Source: Phialophora verrucosa
Taxonomy: Eukaryota; Ascomycota; Eurotiomycetes; Chaetothyriales; Herpotrichiellaceae
Assembly (NCBI GenBank): GCA_002099365.1
Contig: MSED01000001.1
Location: 2,232,001-2,296,000 of the forward strand
DNA length: 64,000 bases
Direction: 5' to 3'
Each line of letters begins with the position of its first letter. Position 1 is the stretch's first letter. Both the position numbers and the translations under genes were made by a program. Under the pieces are notes generated by a model. The model had not been told where the DNA came from, did no database searches, and worked only from the letters and a program-made list of their open reading frames with translations. Positions 34,643 to 45,610 of the stretch are shown in pieces.

Positions 34643-36150
34643 TGTTGCGTCTCTGGACGGACGTGTCAGTGTCCTGTTCGCTTTTCAATACTAATATAAC
34701 AATATTTTATTTCGTTCCATTCGATCCCATTTCTTCCAGTGGTATATACCGTGCACGCTCCATCTACTCAATTGCGTATCCACACGCGTACATGCGTCTA
34801 TGCGTCCGCGCGGACTGCCTTTCTGGAAATGACCCAAAAGGGAAGCCTTACAAATCACGTCGAGAAAACCTTATACTATACGCCATAGTTGACTCCAGTG
34901 CAGCACTCGGTACACAATCGAGTCTCTCGCGTCTTGTCGCGCTCAGATCACAGAATAGAAATACATGATCCTCATCCACATTGAAGAGTGGGCCAAAACT
35001 TTGGAGGGCACCTAGTAAGCACCTGCCGAATTGCGCGCCTCTAGTGATCGCTCTGTACCACTGTCACGCTGCTTGGTCAGGCAGATGACGACCCAATGCC
35101 ATGTGTATGATCATGATCTTATTTCACCTTGCTTCACCTGCTTAAAAACTGGACTGGGGATTGGAAGCTGGACTACTACCCTTTTTTTGGAAGACTCTAA
35201 TAATTAGTCAATGCACGGAGTAGAGTGAGTCCAAATCCATCACATCACTTCGCGTGAGTTGTGAGAAATGGAGATTACTACTCACTAACTACGCGGGCGC
35301 ATGGTACGAGATAACTATTTGTAGATCTCGTACTGCACGCACTGCATTGTGCCGTTCTGCATGTGCGCAGGCTTGGGCCGATGCAAGCCGACACTGGTCT
35401 TCCTTGCGATACGGCACACCGTGATTTCACCACCGGTCAGCTGCGTCCTTGTGCTGTCACCCACATGTACGGTCACGGTGAAGGTGTAGTAGTAAGGACT
35501 TTGACCATGAATACGGGTTCCGAAAGGGGTATACCCGTCTGTTTTTTACCAAGTGGTGAAGTAGAGGCTGGCTGCTTCCTCTGTGGCGGCAAGTTAGCCA
35601 ATCACGACTGACCAAGCGACTGAAGACCGACTGGCTTGGTGCAATCCCTATTGCGTGACTGCGGGAGTGTTCGAGGGTACCATGTGAAAGTGCGAGGGGT
35701 ACACGCGCGCCAGTGAAGGGTGTGCGTCCGCATGGCCGGTAGTACAGTAACGAAGTAGAGACTGGGGCGCGGAGAAGGCGATGTACAGCATTCCGGTGAT
35801 AAGCGATGTGTTGTTCTCAGAAGGATGCGAGTACGAGGAGACAGGTGGCATGTGTTGGAACCTGCCGAATGTAATCACGCCTGCTTACCAATCGGTGGTG
35901 TATCGCAGATTGTGTCAATTTGTTTACTCAACATTTGACCAAGCCTACTTCGGCCAGCCATAAGGGCAGATCCGATGTGGGTAACTATTGCGAAGTCCAC
36001 CGCTCCGCCTGTGTGACACGTCTCTTGAGAGAAAACACTATGCCATTCTGCGAATTCCACCGTGTTTCCGCGCCAGTTGCTCGAAGAGTCGCATCTTGCT
36101 CGTGCCATGGGTCGATGTTCCGTGCCCTTCGCTTCGTCAACACCTACAAC
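34643..36150. other. intergenic, nothing recognised
   Basis: About 1.5 kb. The only longer frame (35920-36276, plus) runs into the AT-rich relic and has no recognisable domain. Confidence 0.4.
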
Positions 36151-36154
36151 ATCT

Positions 36155-36720
36155 CAGACGAGGAGGATTATATCGGTGTAAAGCAGTTTAGGAGCAATAG
36201 GCTAGCTCTTCGTCTCGCAGAGGATGGAGGAGTAGTATTAGCGTATAATGAAGATATTACGGAAGATATAAAATGAAACGGTTAAATATACGGAGAAGGG
36301 GTCGGAAGGGGGAATTTCACGACGTCTCTATTACGGCGATAGTTGACTCGTAGTAGAAAGCGGATGGTTTTTACAGATAGTGCGTTCGCTGTTATATCCG
36401 ATTTCTTGCCGTACAGCAAATCTAGGATTAGGTGGAAGGAACATTATTAAGTTTTATACGTCAGAAAGATTTAGGAGATTAAGTATTTAAAGACTTAATA
36501 GAGGAGAATCGGAAGACGCGTGAGTTTTAGTGAGGGATAATACTCTCGCGGATATTAATTAGCACTACCTGTCCGTATAACGAGGAATGTAGCGAAGTAA
36601 GAGCTGCGCCTCTACTGAGGCTACCTTATTAGCTATCCTTCTTTAGTTACAGCGCGAGTAAAGCTGTAGGTATATTACTAGTGCTACAAGATATCTAGCT
36701 TCAAGTCACAAAAAGTGACA
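36155..36720. mobile_element. RIP-like AT-rich repeat relic
   Basis: Composition changes abruptly here: many TA steps, few CA/TG steps, CG steps still present, and frequent stops in all frames. This is the pattern left by repeat-induced point mutation (CpA to TpA) of transposons in Pezizomycotina. No transposase or LTR can be read. It ends near a cluster of small inverted repeats at 36745-36807. Confidence 0.55.
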
Positions 36721-37265
36721 AAAAAGAACTGAATTCTTTTTCTGATAAGGCTATATCCGGTGGTGGCCAACCTCCGGCCTACTCCTTATCCGTGTTCTTA
36801 GAACACCGATTTGACTTGTCAAGTAGGCAAACGATTTTCCAGTGCAACCCCAATTTCCCAAATCTCAATCTTAAGTCCTGTATCCGAGGGAGGTTCGGTT
36901 CGGTCGGTTCGGTTCGGCGGGAGGGTTCGAGAGGAGTCGAGGTATGCCGCCCCTGGCCCGGTGCCAGTTTGGCCTGAACATACCTGGGACAAACGTCAGA
37001 GTAGAGGCGAGGGACTTTTGATGCCTTCTAGTCTCGAATACTAGTTTATCACATACGCCCCAGCGACGGCGCATGCCCTGATCAAACCCGGGTCTCAAAC
37101 TCTGTCGCCCACCGGAGAAGCTGCTAACACTTTGTTGACTTGGGGAAGTGGTCGCTCGGACTCCGCCTGATGGGGTTCTTGGTGATTGTGAACCATTTTC
37201 TGGCTTTGCAAACATATTCCTTAATTTTCGGGCACCACGTGAGGAGTGGGCACTATGCGATTTTC
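36721..37265. other. intergenic with short inverted repeats and a GGTTC repeat
   Basis: It contains GATAAGG/CCTTATC arms at 36745-36791, a GTGTTCT/AGAACAC hairpin at 36793-36807, and a GGTTC-type microsatellite at about 36891-36922. It also holds the 3' UTR of the PHD gene. Confidence 0.45.
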
Positions 37266-38824
37266 TCATTCGCCGAGCAGTCTGCGCAGACTGGCCTTCA
37301 GGGCCTGCACTTCCTCCAATCCGGCCCTGTTTGTGTTCGCCTCGTCCTGCATACGTTGCTGAAGCAGACTGTTCTCTTTCACCAGCGAGTCATGGGCCGT
37401 TCGCAACTCCCCCAGCTGCTGCTTCAAAGACTCAATCTCTGCATCTTTCTGGGCAATGGCTTCGTGCCCTTGTCGTTCCAGCGCCAACGTTCCTTCTAGA
37501 ATTCTGCGCGCTTGGTCGGCGGCTTTGAACTGGTCTTGGACAGCGGCTAGATCTTGCCTCAGCGCAGTGACCGATTCGAGCTCACGATAGATCACCGTGA
37601 GGGCTTGATCCACTTCATCAGGCATCGTCTGATACCTCGATTTTGGCCTGTGTGCTCTGGTCGCTGCTGCTGCTGACCTTGTCATGTCGCTAGTCTGTCG
37701 TCTTGGAGAAGGCACAGCTGGTGGTTGGAGGTCGTACGTCCTCATCATCGCGGCTGCCCGCGAATCTAGCGACTGCGCTTTTGCCGTGGATGACGCGCTC
37801 TCCACTGGCGAACTTCGTGCAGGCGATGTCAGGTCATTGACCGCAACGAAGGATTTTCGACTAGCCGCCTCATTGCAAATCCGCACAGCTTCAAGCGGCC
37901 CACTTTGGCTAGCACCTGCCGCCTTGTTAAACTGAGGCTGCCTCACTTGCTCCGTTTGGGGCTGCGAAGCTGATGTCGTGACTAGAGAGCTGGATGGCAC
38001 TGGAGTGGCGTCTCGCGACGATGCAGGAGTCAGAGGTAAGATCTCTGGCGGGGGTTTCACGTCCCAGCCCCGTTCGATACAGATCGGACAGTGAAACGGA
38101 TCTCTGGATGTCGTCTCTGCTGTCGAATGTTCGCCCAAACAAGCGGGATGATATGACCGTTTACATGTGCGACATCCCAAGACATCACCTTCTCGCTTGC
38201 ACTCGAAGCAAAAAGTGACATTCGGATCGCCGACTAAAGAGGTTTATATCAGCATATTGTGGAGGCCAACCTGGACCTGTTACAACACCTACTCCTCCAA
38301 TGCCGACAGCCAGGGACAAATTCAGATGTCAGCTCTTTCTTTCCCTCAGCACCGCGCACAACCCACAATTCTATCGCACCGGGGTAGAAAGGCGCGTCTG
38401 GAGGACGGACGATCGGTACCGGTTTGCAGGCTGGCGTTGCTGAGGGCGAGGGCGAAGGTTTCGGCTGTCTAGACGGCTGTTTGGTCCCGGATTTACGTGA
38501 AACTGACTGCTGAGATTAGCACCTACAGTACTATATGGCGTGGTGCCTACCCGCATCGCTCTATCGACCTCGACTACATTTGGCTCGGACGTGTCAATCT
38601 TCCTGCGCTTTGAGCCGCGTCCACGTCGGGCGACGCTATCCGGGGCCATGGATGTAGGCATGCGTTCCGATACACGGGCGGTGGAAGTGAGGGAGATACA
38701 GCAGCATGATTCGAGCCGTAGAAGCCGTCGCAGACGCTTCACGCTGGCTCATTTGCTTGAATTCTTGAATCACTCGTTGAGTTACAGTTGAGTTTGGCCT
38801 GCGCACAGATTTGTCAGCCTCCAT
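37266..38824 (-). CDS. PHD-finger protein with C-terminal coiled coil
   Basis: Four exons: 38824-38700, 38635-38551, 38506-38293 and 38233-37266. They give 463 aa, with introns of 64, 44 and 59 nt. The join at 38293/38233 rebuilds the first PHD cysteines. The C4-H-C3 zinc pattern is complete: C150, C153, C162, C165, H170, C173, C190, C193 (FCFECKREGDVLGCRTC, then SYHPAC, then CPIC). A basic nuclear-localisation-like GRGSKRRKID lies near residue 50. After a Ser/Pro-rich linker, the last ~110 residues form a coiled coil (VIYRELESVTALRQDLAAV to EVQALKASLRRLLGE). A PHD plus coiled coil suggests a chromatin reader that dimerises or joins a complex. No specific orthologue is claimed. Confidence 0.78.
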
Positions 38825-39444
38825 TTCTCGCTCACCTCCTCCTCACTAGCACGGCTGGGGCGCCAAGACCGGGAGAGACCGGCATACCAAGCACCCGCTG
38901 CCCCCTTTACCTGGCAGCCTCGCTAGGCCGGTGGCTGGCACGCTGGGAGTACCGGTTACAAGTAACCTGTACGAGGCACCCATGGATGCGATGGTTACCA
39001 TGCACATGGTTCTGGCACCGACTCTCTGATCTCGGTCCCGCGCAAGACACCTTCGAACCGTATCCTCTCCCTCAAACACAATGATTACCGAGGGGCATCT
39101 CACACAACCACTCCCCAGGCCTGTCGAGTGTGGTTTACAAACAATAGAATTTCTCCATGACTTGTGTGCCTCGGCTCTTACGTCAAGACGGATTTCTACT
39201 GGACTGTTCGGGGAGGTCAAGTTTTGGGACATTTGCGGGGTCCTGAGGTAGTAAGATGGAAGACTACTGATTACAAATCGGGTTTCTTGGGTGAACACCG
39301 TGCCTTTGCGGCAATCTATTCGGGAGTCGACAAATCAGGATATAAACGGAGAGATGTCCATGATTTGTAAAATGTGTGCGCATGTTCGTTTTCCCACGGC
39401 TCGGACAAGACGTGCTATCACTGTTCTCGAAAACGCGAGGCACT
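38825..39444. promoter_or_regulatory. divergent promoter region, PHD gene / hydrolase gene
   Basis: About 620 bp between the two divergent start codons. No specific site was recognised. Confidence 0.3.
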
Positions 39445-40065
39445 ATGACCCAACGTCGAGCTCTGGTCCTAGTCGACCCGCTAAACGAGTTCTTCCACCC
39501 GGCCGGCAAATTGTACCCGTTGCTCAAGGAAAGCCTCGATACCACAGACACCTTGGCCAACATTCGGCACCTACTTGAAGGGACCCGAGCCGCAAAAATC
39601 CCTATATACTACGGTCTGCATCAAATCAACAAAGACGGCACCTATGCTGGGTGGCTACACATGCGATCAAACCACATCCGTAACCGGGACAAGGGTGTCT
39701 TCATGGGCTGGGGCGCCGAAATTGTCGAGGGCCTGGAACCGGACGTTAGCAATGGGGATGTCGTTGTGAGCCGCCACTGGAACTCAAGTTCCTTCAAGAA
39801 CACGGATTTGGATTACCAGTTGCGACAGCGCGAGATCACGCACCTGATCTTGGCAGGGATGGTCGCGAACACTTGCCTAGAGGCAACCGCCAGGGAAGCT
39901 ACCGAGTTGGGGTACAGGGTTACAATCTTGTCAGACTGCACGGCGGGTTTCAGCAACAAGCTGAAGGAGGCGGGTGAGCTTGTGTGGCCGACGCTGTTTG
40001 AGGAAGTCACGACTTCGAAACAGTGGCTGGCAAGCTTGAATGGGGAGATCAAGGCGAAGGTTTGA
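39445..40065 (+). CDS. isochorismatase-fold cysteine hydrolase
   Basis: A single exon, 206 aa, from ATG at 39445 (MTQRRALVLVDPLNEFF). The frame is open upstream to 39376, but 39445 puts the first strand at the usual distance from the start. The fold is clear: catalytic Asp11 in ALVLVDPLNEFF, SSSFKNTDLDYQL, and nucleophile Cys144 in LAGMVANTCLEATAREA with the VAN cis-peptide region. The usual triad is Asp-Lys-Cys. The position just before HW, where the family normally has Lys (KEHW-like), reads SRHW here, so the Lys is missing or replaced by Arg110. The substrate is unknown; relatives act on amides, isochorismate or N-carbamoyl compounds. The next gene on the same strand is an MFS exporter. 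Confidence 0.85.
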   Translation: MTQRRALVLVDPLNEFFHPAGKLYPLLKESLDTTDTLANIRHLLEGTRAAKIPIYYGLHQINKDGTYAGWLHMRSNHIRNRDKGVFMGWGAEIVEGLEPDVSNGDVVVSRHWNSSSFKNTDLDYQLRQREITHLILAGMVANTCLEATAREATELGYRVTILSDCTAGFSNKLKEAGELVWPTLFEEVTTSKQWLASLNGEIKAKV

Positions 40066-40869
40066 GATCGCACGGGTCAACCGAACGTCCCATTATCCCA
40101 TGGCTAGGCAAGAATGATGGCGTGGGTTGGGCATTCGAAGCTGTCAGTCTTAGTCCTACCAGCAGCGACTTCGCCTGGTATTAGGTCATGGTCCCTTGCT
40201 GATTTCTGATCCCGTAACGCAACCGTTCTGCCGCGCGGTCGAAGCTCGGACTCGACCTGATGGTGCTCACTTTTGCAAGTCCTGGGCATGGTTCTTGAGA
40301 CTAATCGTTATGTACAAAATTGGAGGTGTGTCCGACGGTTGGGCTTGTCACCAGTCGCTGAATGGAGGAAAGCACTTACGTTGGTGTCGTGCTCGTCGGA
40401 GAACCCTAGGCTTCAAGGACCAAGCTCGACGAGCGCTTATAAATCACACACCTCGATCTTGTCTTTACCCCAAATGTGATCTGATTACCAACGACATCCT
40501 ACAAAGCGGACACGCAATGACCCCCGCAGATGCTGGCAGACTAGTACAGGCCGAGGATCTCTTCACCTCCTCCATACACTCATACTCCGGATCCACATGT
40601 GCCGTTGCAAACAAGTGCTGTCCGAGGGAACGCCGGTCTCTTCTCAAGATAGATCTTTACCGACCGCAGGCCCAAAGGACACGCCGCGCGTTGTTCGCCA
40701 TGGCTCTTCAATGATGGCAAGTGAAGCAGGGTGTCAGCTGGCCATCTCTGATGCTGCTGGATAGAAAAGATGCTTGGCTCGCCGATCTGTGGTCCCCCTT
40801 AGCTGAATCTGTTCACCCAAGCAGACAGAGAACTCGTACAAATCCACAAGTTCAAAACCGACTGGGGAT
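40066..40869. other. intergenic between two plus-strand genes
   Basis: About 800 bp. A 172-codon frame (40196-40714) is open but has no recognisable protein character. This is probably UTR and promoter of the MFS gene. Confidence 0.4.
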
Positions 40870-42554
40870 ATGGAAGGAATCAAATTGGCTGCCGTGCCAG
40901 ACCGAGGTGACAATGATTCGTATGTTTGGGAGCAGAGCTCTGACAATCCGAACAACTGGAGTCGTGGCAAGAAGCTCTACCACACAAGCATCTGCGCGAC
41001 GTATGCTTTCACAATGTATGTTGCCTCGCAGCCTGGATGGCGCCCAGCTCATTGACGGCTTCTCAGCACCTTCATGTCCTCTATCTACTCGTCTGGGTAT
41101 AAGCAAGTGATGGAGAAATACCATGTCTCGGCAACCGTCTCCCTGCTCGGCGTGTCACTATTTTGCCTAGGATTGGCGTTTGGACCCATGATCGCAGCTC
41201 CCTTGAGCGAGACGGCTGGCAGGCTGATCATCTACCGACTCAGCCTTCCCATTGCCACTCTGTTCGTGGTGGGGTCGGCCATATCAGACAGCCTTGCGTC
41301 GGTGCTTGTTTGTCGGTTCTTTGCCGGGGCTTTTGGCAGTCCTGCTTTAAGTGTCGGGTCGGGGACGATTGCAGATATATGGAAACCGAGGTATCGGACG
41401 ATGGCGACGTCGTTCTTTGTCATGGCACCGAATCTTGGGCCAAGTCTTGGTATGTGCCGAATAGACGACGATAGGCGGCGGCTGACAAGAGGACCGACTA
41501 GGGCCGGTGATAGGTGGGTTTGTCCAGGAGAACAAAGGCTGGCGTTGGCTTGAATGGGTGTCTGTCTTCCTCGCGGTGCTCACATATGTCTGGGCCTTGA
41601 AGATGTGCGAGACTTACAAGAAGACCATATTGGGAGAGATCAAGAAGGCCCACCTGGGCCCGCAAACGAGGAAGCAGAGACAACCCATCCGAGCATCGGC
41701 AGTTCTCGATGCAATGAAAAAATGGACGTCCACATATCTGGGGAGGCCGCTTGTGATGCTAGGCACGGAGCCCGTCGTCCTATTCCTCAGTCTCTATGTG
41801 GCTCTTAACTTCGGCATCCTGTACAATTTCTTTCCAGCAGTCCCGTGGTCGTTGTCGAGGACGTACGGTTTCAACGAGGGACAGTCCGGGCTTGCATTCG
41901 TTGCCATTGCAATTGGGTGTCTGTTCGCCACGGCCACATGCGTCGCCTTCGACTGGTCTTTCAAGAGGAAGCCGCAAACAGACCAGACCGCGCATTCTAA
42001 ACACCTCGAGCAGAGCCTGTGGCCCGCAATGGTCGGCAGTCTCGGTGGTCCGATCGCTCTGTTCTGGTTTGCCTGGACTGTTCGGCCGGATATCCACTGG
42101 GCGAGTCCGGTTTGCGCCTTGATCCCTTTCGCTTGGGGTAATTTGTGCATATTCGTAAGTGGCTCTCTCATGCGCATTCTGCCCAGCATCCCTAACTTCG
42201 TTCCCAGACCTCGGCGATCAGCTATTTGATCAACATTTACGGATCAACGTATGGTGCGTCAGCCAGCGCTGGGAACTCGTTGGCGCGATACGGATTTGCC
42301 GCCGCTTTTCCTCTTTTCGCAGTGCAGAGTAAGTGCTTACCCTTGTCATCCAGTGCCCCTTATGTAATTTCAAGGAGAGGACAAGTGGCTGACACCAACG
42401 CTCTTATCCAGTGTACGAGAACTTAGGCACAGGCAAAGCCACAAGTATCCTTGGGGCCTGTTCTGCCGCGCTGGTGCCGATTCCATGGGTTCTCTATCGG
42501 TGGGGACCTTCAATCCGCAGTCGGAGTCGGCGGGCCGTCTCTTTGACAGTGTGA
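40870..42554 (+). CDS. MFS multidrug/polyamine-type exporter (DHA1 family)
   Basis: Five exons: 40870..41015, 41067..41449, 41502..42154, 42208..42328 and 42412..42554, giving 481 aa with consistent phases. The N-terminus NPNNWSRGKKLYHTSICATY matches the NP-x-NW lead of fungal DHA1 exporters. Other signals are FMSSIYSSGYKQVMEKY, PLSETAGRLIIYRLSLP, the joined antiporter motif C-like GPSLGPVIGGFVQENKGWRW, and the C-terminal MYENLGTGKATSILG and VPIPWVLYRWGP. Twelve membrane segments are expected, with a cytosolic loop around residues 215-260. The likely role is proton-driven efflux of small compounds at the plasma membrane. The neighbouring isochorismatase-like hydrolase could act on the same compound. 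Confidence 0.88.
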
Positions 42555-43597
42555 TGTCTCAGGTTGTTAATGCAGGTATCCAAATATCAAAAGAGCGTAG
42601 AATACTAGAACACACCTGCTTTTCTGGCGGCAATCTGGTGCATGGTGCTAGAGGTCGACGCAAACCGGGTGCGGAAGTCGAAATCGAAGTGAGGTCGAGG
42701 TTGTCTGATTTGCCTTCTATGTAACACTGTATCATGTTCGAGGAGTATTCTCAAGGACTCTGCGCGGATGCACAAGTGTATGGAGTATAGGTGAGCACGG
42801 GGTTATTCGGAGTGGACTACATGATAGGGAGTATGGAGGAGAGTACAGAGTATGCGGTACATAATTACCTGTAGCAAACGGGTTGTTATGTGGGATAGCT
42901 ATCCTTGCCACTTAGTTGAAGTGAAGGGCTCATCTCGGTCGCTCCGGCGTGAGGAACACGCTTCTAAGATTTTGCAATACTCGATGTATTGCGTCTGAAA
43001 ATATCAAGGTTGGTTCGGAAGGACCGTAGCTACGAGTCTCTGTACTTGGCGATGACTGGTATCGACAAGAGACCTCATTCTCAAGCATGAGGTTGTACAA
43101 GTCCTGAAGAATCCGTAATCATGCGTTATTATCTCCTGTAGCTGTATGGCTGGCCGTGGTAATGTACAGTGAAACCTCATCGCTCGTTTCGTCAATGTGT
43201 GGTATTTCGTCCAACAAATGCACCCAGTCCCGTGCCTGCCGGAAAACACCCTGCCGCCAAAGTACAAGATACAAGCTTGAGTCGCATAGCAATGTTGTAG
43301 TTCGTCAAAGTCGTGAGGTGCAGAGAATACTCAACACCGCTGTCCAACAAGTCCAAGGACATCAATGATTGTAGTGACGGGTGCAGACCTTCCCGTCCCA
43401 CTCGTTTTCCCACTCGCTTCGAGGCTGTGAGTTGACGTTCTTTCCTGGCTTGCTGGAGTATAAGTCGCGCACCGCGCCATCGGCACTCCAAGGTAGCAAA
43501 ATCCTAAATCGGACGTACGAATAGCGGGTGCATATAAGCACAGCTTTCGTTCTTCTCACCTGATCGGTAAGGCATGACGACACTGGCTTCGGCGGAT
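42555..43597. other. intergenic between convergent genes
   Basis: About 1.04 kb. No gene, RNA or repeat was recognised. Confidence 0.4.
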
Positions 43598-45610
43598 TCA
43601 GAGTCGCCAGCCATTGGAGCCCAGTTGGCTGTCGTCCAGGGATGCATAGTCCTCCAGCCAGGCACAGTCAATGACTCTTGAGATATCCCATCGCAGGCCT
43701 TCATCCGTTTCAAGACAGCCACTAACAAGCTGCTCCACATCACCGCCTCCTCTCTCTGCTAGGAGAGCTCGGTTCCAGTCTCCTGCCAAAATAGCCATAA
43801 CTACCCGTGGTTGGAAGGCGTTTTGGAACGGCCGCGAGCCTACGACCATGCTGTAGACGCAGACGCCATACGCCCAAATGTCAACAGCAGGGGAGACAAT
43901 GGCGCGTTCTGCGGTCCCGGGATCTTTCATTCGGTTTGCAACCTTGAGGATCTCCGGCGCCGCATACTCTAAGCTTCCACCAGCGAAAGCGGAGGTGGAT
44001 GTATCAGCGGGTCCGTAAGGCTTTCGCGGAGGTCTGTCAACATTGTTGAATTCGGGGCTCGGGGGACCCGATATGCTGTCCGTGGACAGCCATTCTGCCA
44101 TGCCGAAATCGCAGAGCCGGAGCAGTCCAGGTCCGCCGTCGCTCCCGGGCTCTATGAGGCAGTTCTCCAATTTCACGTCGCGGTGGACGACTCGAGCGTC
44201 GAGGTGGAGATAGCGGAGCGCCGCAGCGAGTTGGTACGAGTAGCTTTTGGAAAATTCGGGGGGAACACCCTGACGGTTAGCGCGTACAAGATCGAAGAGA
44301 GTCCCTCCTAGGTTGAGCGGGATGAAGCAGAAAGTGGCATCGTCTAGCTTGTAAACCGCTTCTAAGGGGAGGATATTTGGATGATTGAGGAAACGCCAGA
44401 GTTCGACCTCATGCTCGAATTCTGCCTGCGCTTCCTCATTTTCAGCCTCGCTCTTGCCATCGATGTGACGGCGGACAATCTTGACGGCAAGAATGCGGTG
44501 TCTGCCCTCCTGCAGTTGTGTCACTTGTTTGATGGTGCTGAAACCACCGTAGCCTATCTGCTTGCCCAGCACATAATCATCGCCAATGGCTTGCCCCTCG
44601 GCGTCGCACGCAAGTGGGCCCGCATCAACACCCTCACCATTCGTGCCACTGCTCATGGAGAAAGCGCGCAGGTACGACGAGGCGGCGGATCTCGGCGACC
44701 TCGTGATCGAGCCGGAGGTGTCCCGGCGAGAGGCCCGCCCGCCCAGCTCTCGCATGCTCCTGTTGCGCAAACTACCCGCGCGAGCGAAGAAATCCTGTGG
44801 GGATGCGCTGCTTTCGCCGTCCCTCCATCTTTGCGAGACGGTGCGCCGGAATGGTTTCGGCTCGTCATAGGAGAATGCTTGTCCCGTAAAGGGAGCGTTT
44901 GGTGATGCCACAGTGGGCGATAAAGAGTAGTTCCTCTCATCTTGAGGAGTAACGGCTTGCTCATCAGGCGAAACAGTGGAATTGGTCAGCATCGACATGG
45001 AGTCGCGCAAATTTGGTTCGGATTCTCTGGCCAAAGCGTCGACGGTAGTTTGTAGTAGAGGGAAACGGCCCTCGCCAACGCGCGCTTGCTCTCTGGGCGG
45101 GCTGGACGAGTACTTGGATAGGTGACGGCCCGTGAGGGGATCGTAGTGCGTGCGACCCTCTGACTCACTGTGCGCGCGGTCATTGTGTGCCCGGGATGAC
45201 TTCTGTGCTTCCGCCATGGCTTGGAACATCGAGCGGCCCCGTTCTCGGGGTTTCGAAGGCTTTTCCAAGGGCTCTTCCATGCTCTGTCGGTGTCCCGAGT
45301 CCAACTTGATTTCAGAATTGAAGCTGACCGAAGGATGGCGGTCTTGCATGTATTGGTCTATGTAACTCGTAGGCCCCGTGGTGCCTGAGAGCACGGCTGA
45401 AGAATCGGTTGGAGCCGGGATGTCGACTGGAGGAGTCGCCGTTGCGCGAATAGTGTCCTGGCTGGTGCCGAAGGTCTTGTAGGGCGGCCGTGACAGACCA
45501 AATGGTAGCTCGTGGGACTGCGCGCCCCCGGAAATCTCTTCGTCGTCATGTTGGTGGGAGGAATTCAGATGTAGGCGTTCGAGAAGACGGCCGTTGTCAG
45601 CCTGCGCCAT
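43598..45610 (-). CDS. serine/threonine protein kinase with long N-terminal extension
   Basis: A single exon, 670 aa. The first ~340 residues are disordered and Ser/Pro/Arg-rich (possible phosphosites such as RRTVS and RSMREL), with one conserved-looking block GRSMFQAMAEAQ near 125-136. The kinase domain spans about 345-653: glycine loop GYGGFST 353-359, K377 in AVKIV, HRDVKLENC with D478, DFG 501-503, a long activation loop, and APE 551-553. All catalytic residues are present, so it should be active. The subfamily is unclear. The layout fits fungal kinases linked to growth or nutrient control. It is divergent from the Tea4/Bud14-like gene. Confidence 0.9.
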   Translation of the reverse strand: MAQADNGRLLERLHLNSSHQHDDEEISGGAQSHELPFGLSRPPYKTFGTSQDTIRATATPPVDIPAPTDSSAVLSGTTGPTSYIDQYMQDRHPSVSFNSEIKLDSGHRQSMEEPLEKPSKPRERGRSMFQAMAEAQKSSRAHNDRAHSESEGRTHYDPLTGRHLSKYSSSPPREQARVGEGRFPLLQTTVDALARESEPNLRDSMSMLTNSTVSPDEQAVTPQDERNYSLSPTVASPNAPFTGQAFSYDEPKPFRRTVSQRWRDGESSASPQDFFARAGSLRNRSMRELGGRASRRDTSGSITRSPRSAASSYLRAFSMSSGTNGEGVDAGPLACDAEGQAIGDDYVLGKQIGYGGFSTIKQVTQLQEGRHRILAVKIVRRHIDGKSEAENEEAQAEFEHEVELWRFLNHPNILPLEAVYKLDDATFCFIPLNLGGTLFDLVRANRQGVPPEFSKSYSYQLAAALRYLHLDARVVHRDVKLENCLIEPGSDGGPGLLRLCDFGMAEWLSTDSISGPPSPEFNNVDRPPRKPYGPADTSTSAFAGGSLEYAAPEILKVANRMKDPGTAERAIVSPAVDIWAYGVCVYSMVVGSRPFQNAFQPRVVMAILAGDWNRALLAERGGGDVEQLVSGCLETDEGLRWDISRVIDCAWLEDYASLDDSQLGSNGWRL

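Noticed and set aside
40196..40714. 172-codon plus-strand frame before the MFS exporter
   Set aside because: Composition is unlike a protein and no domain is visible; treated as UTR/promoter.
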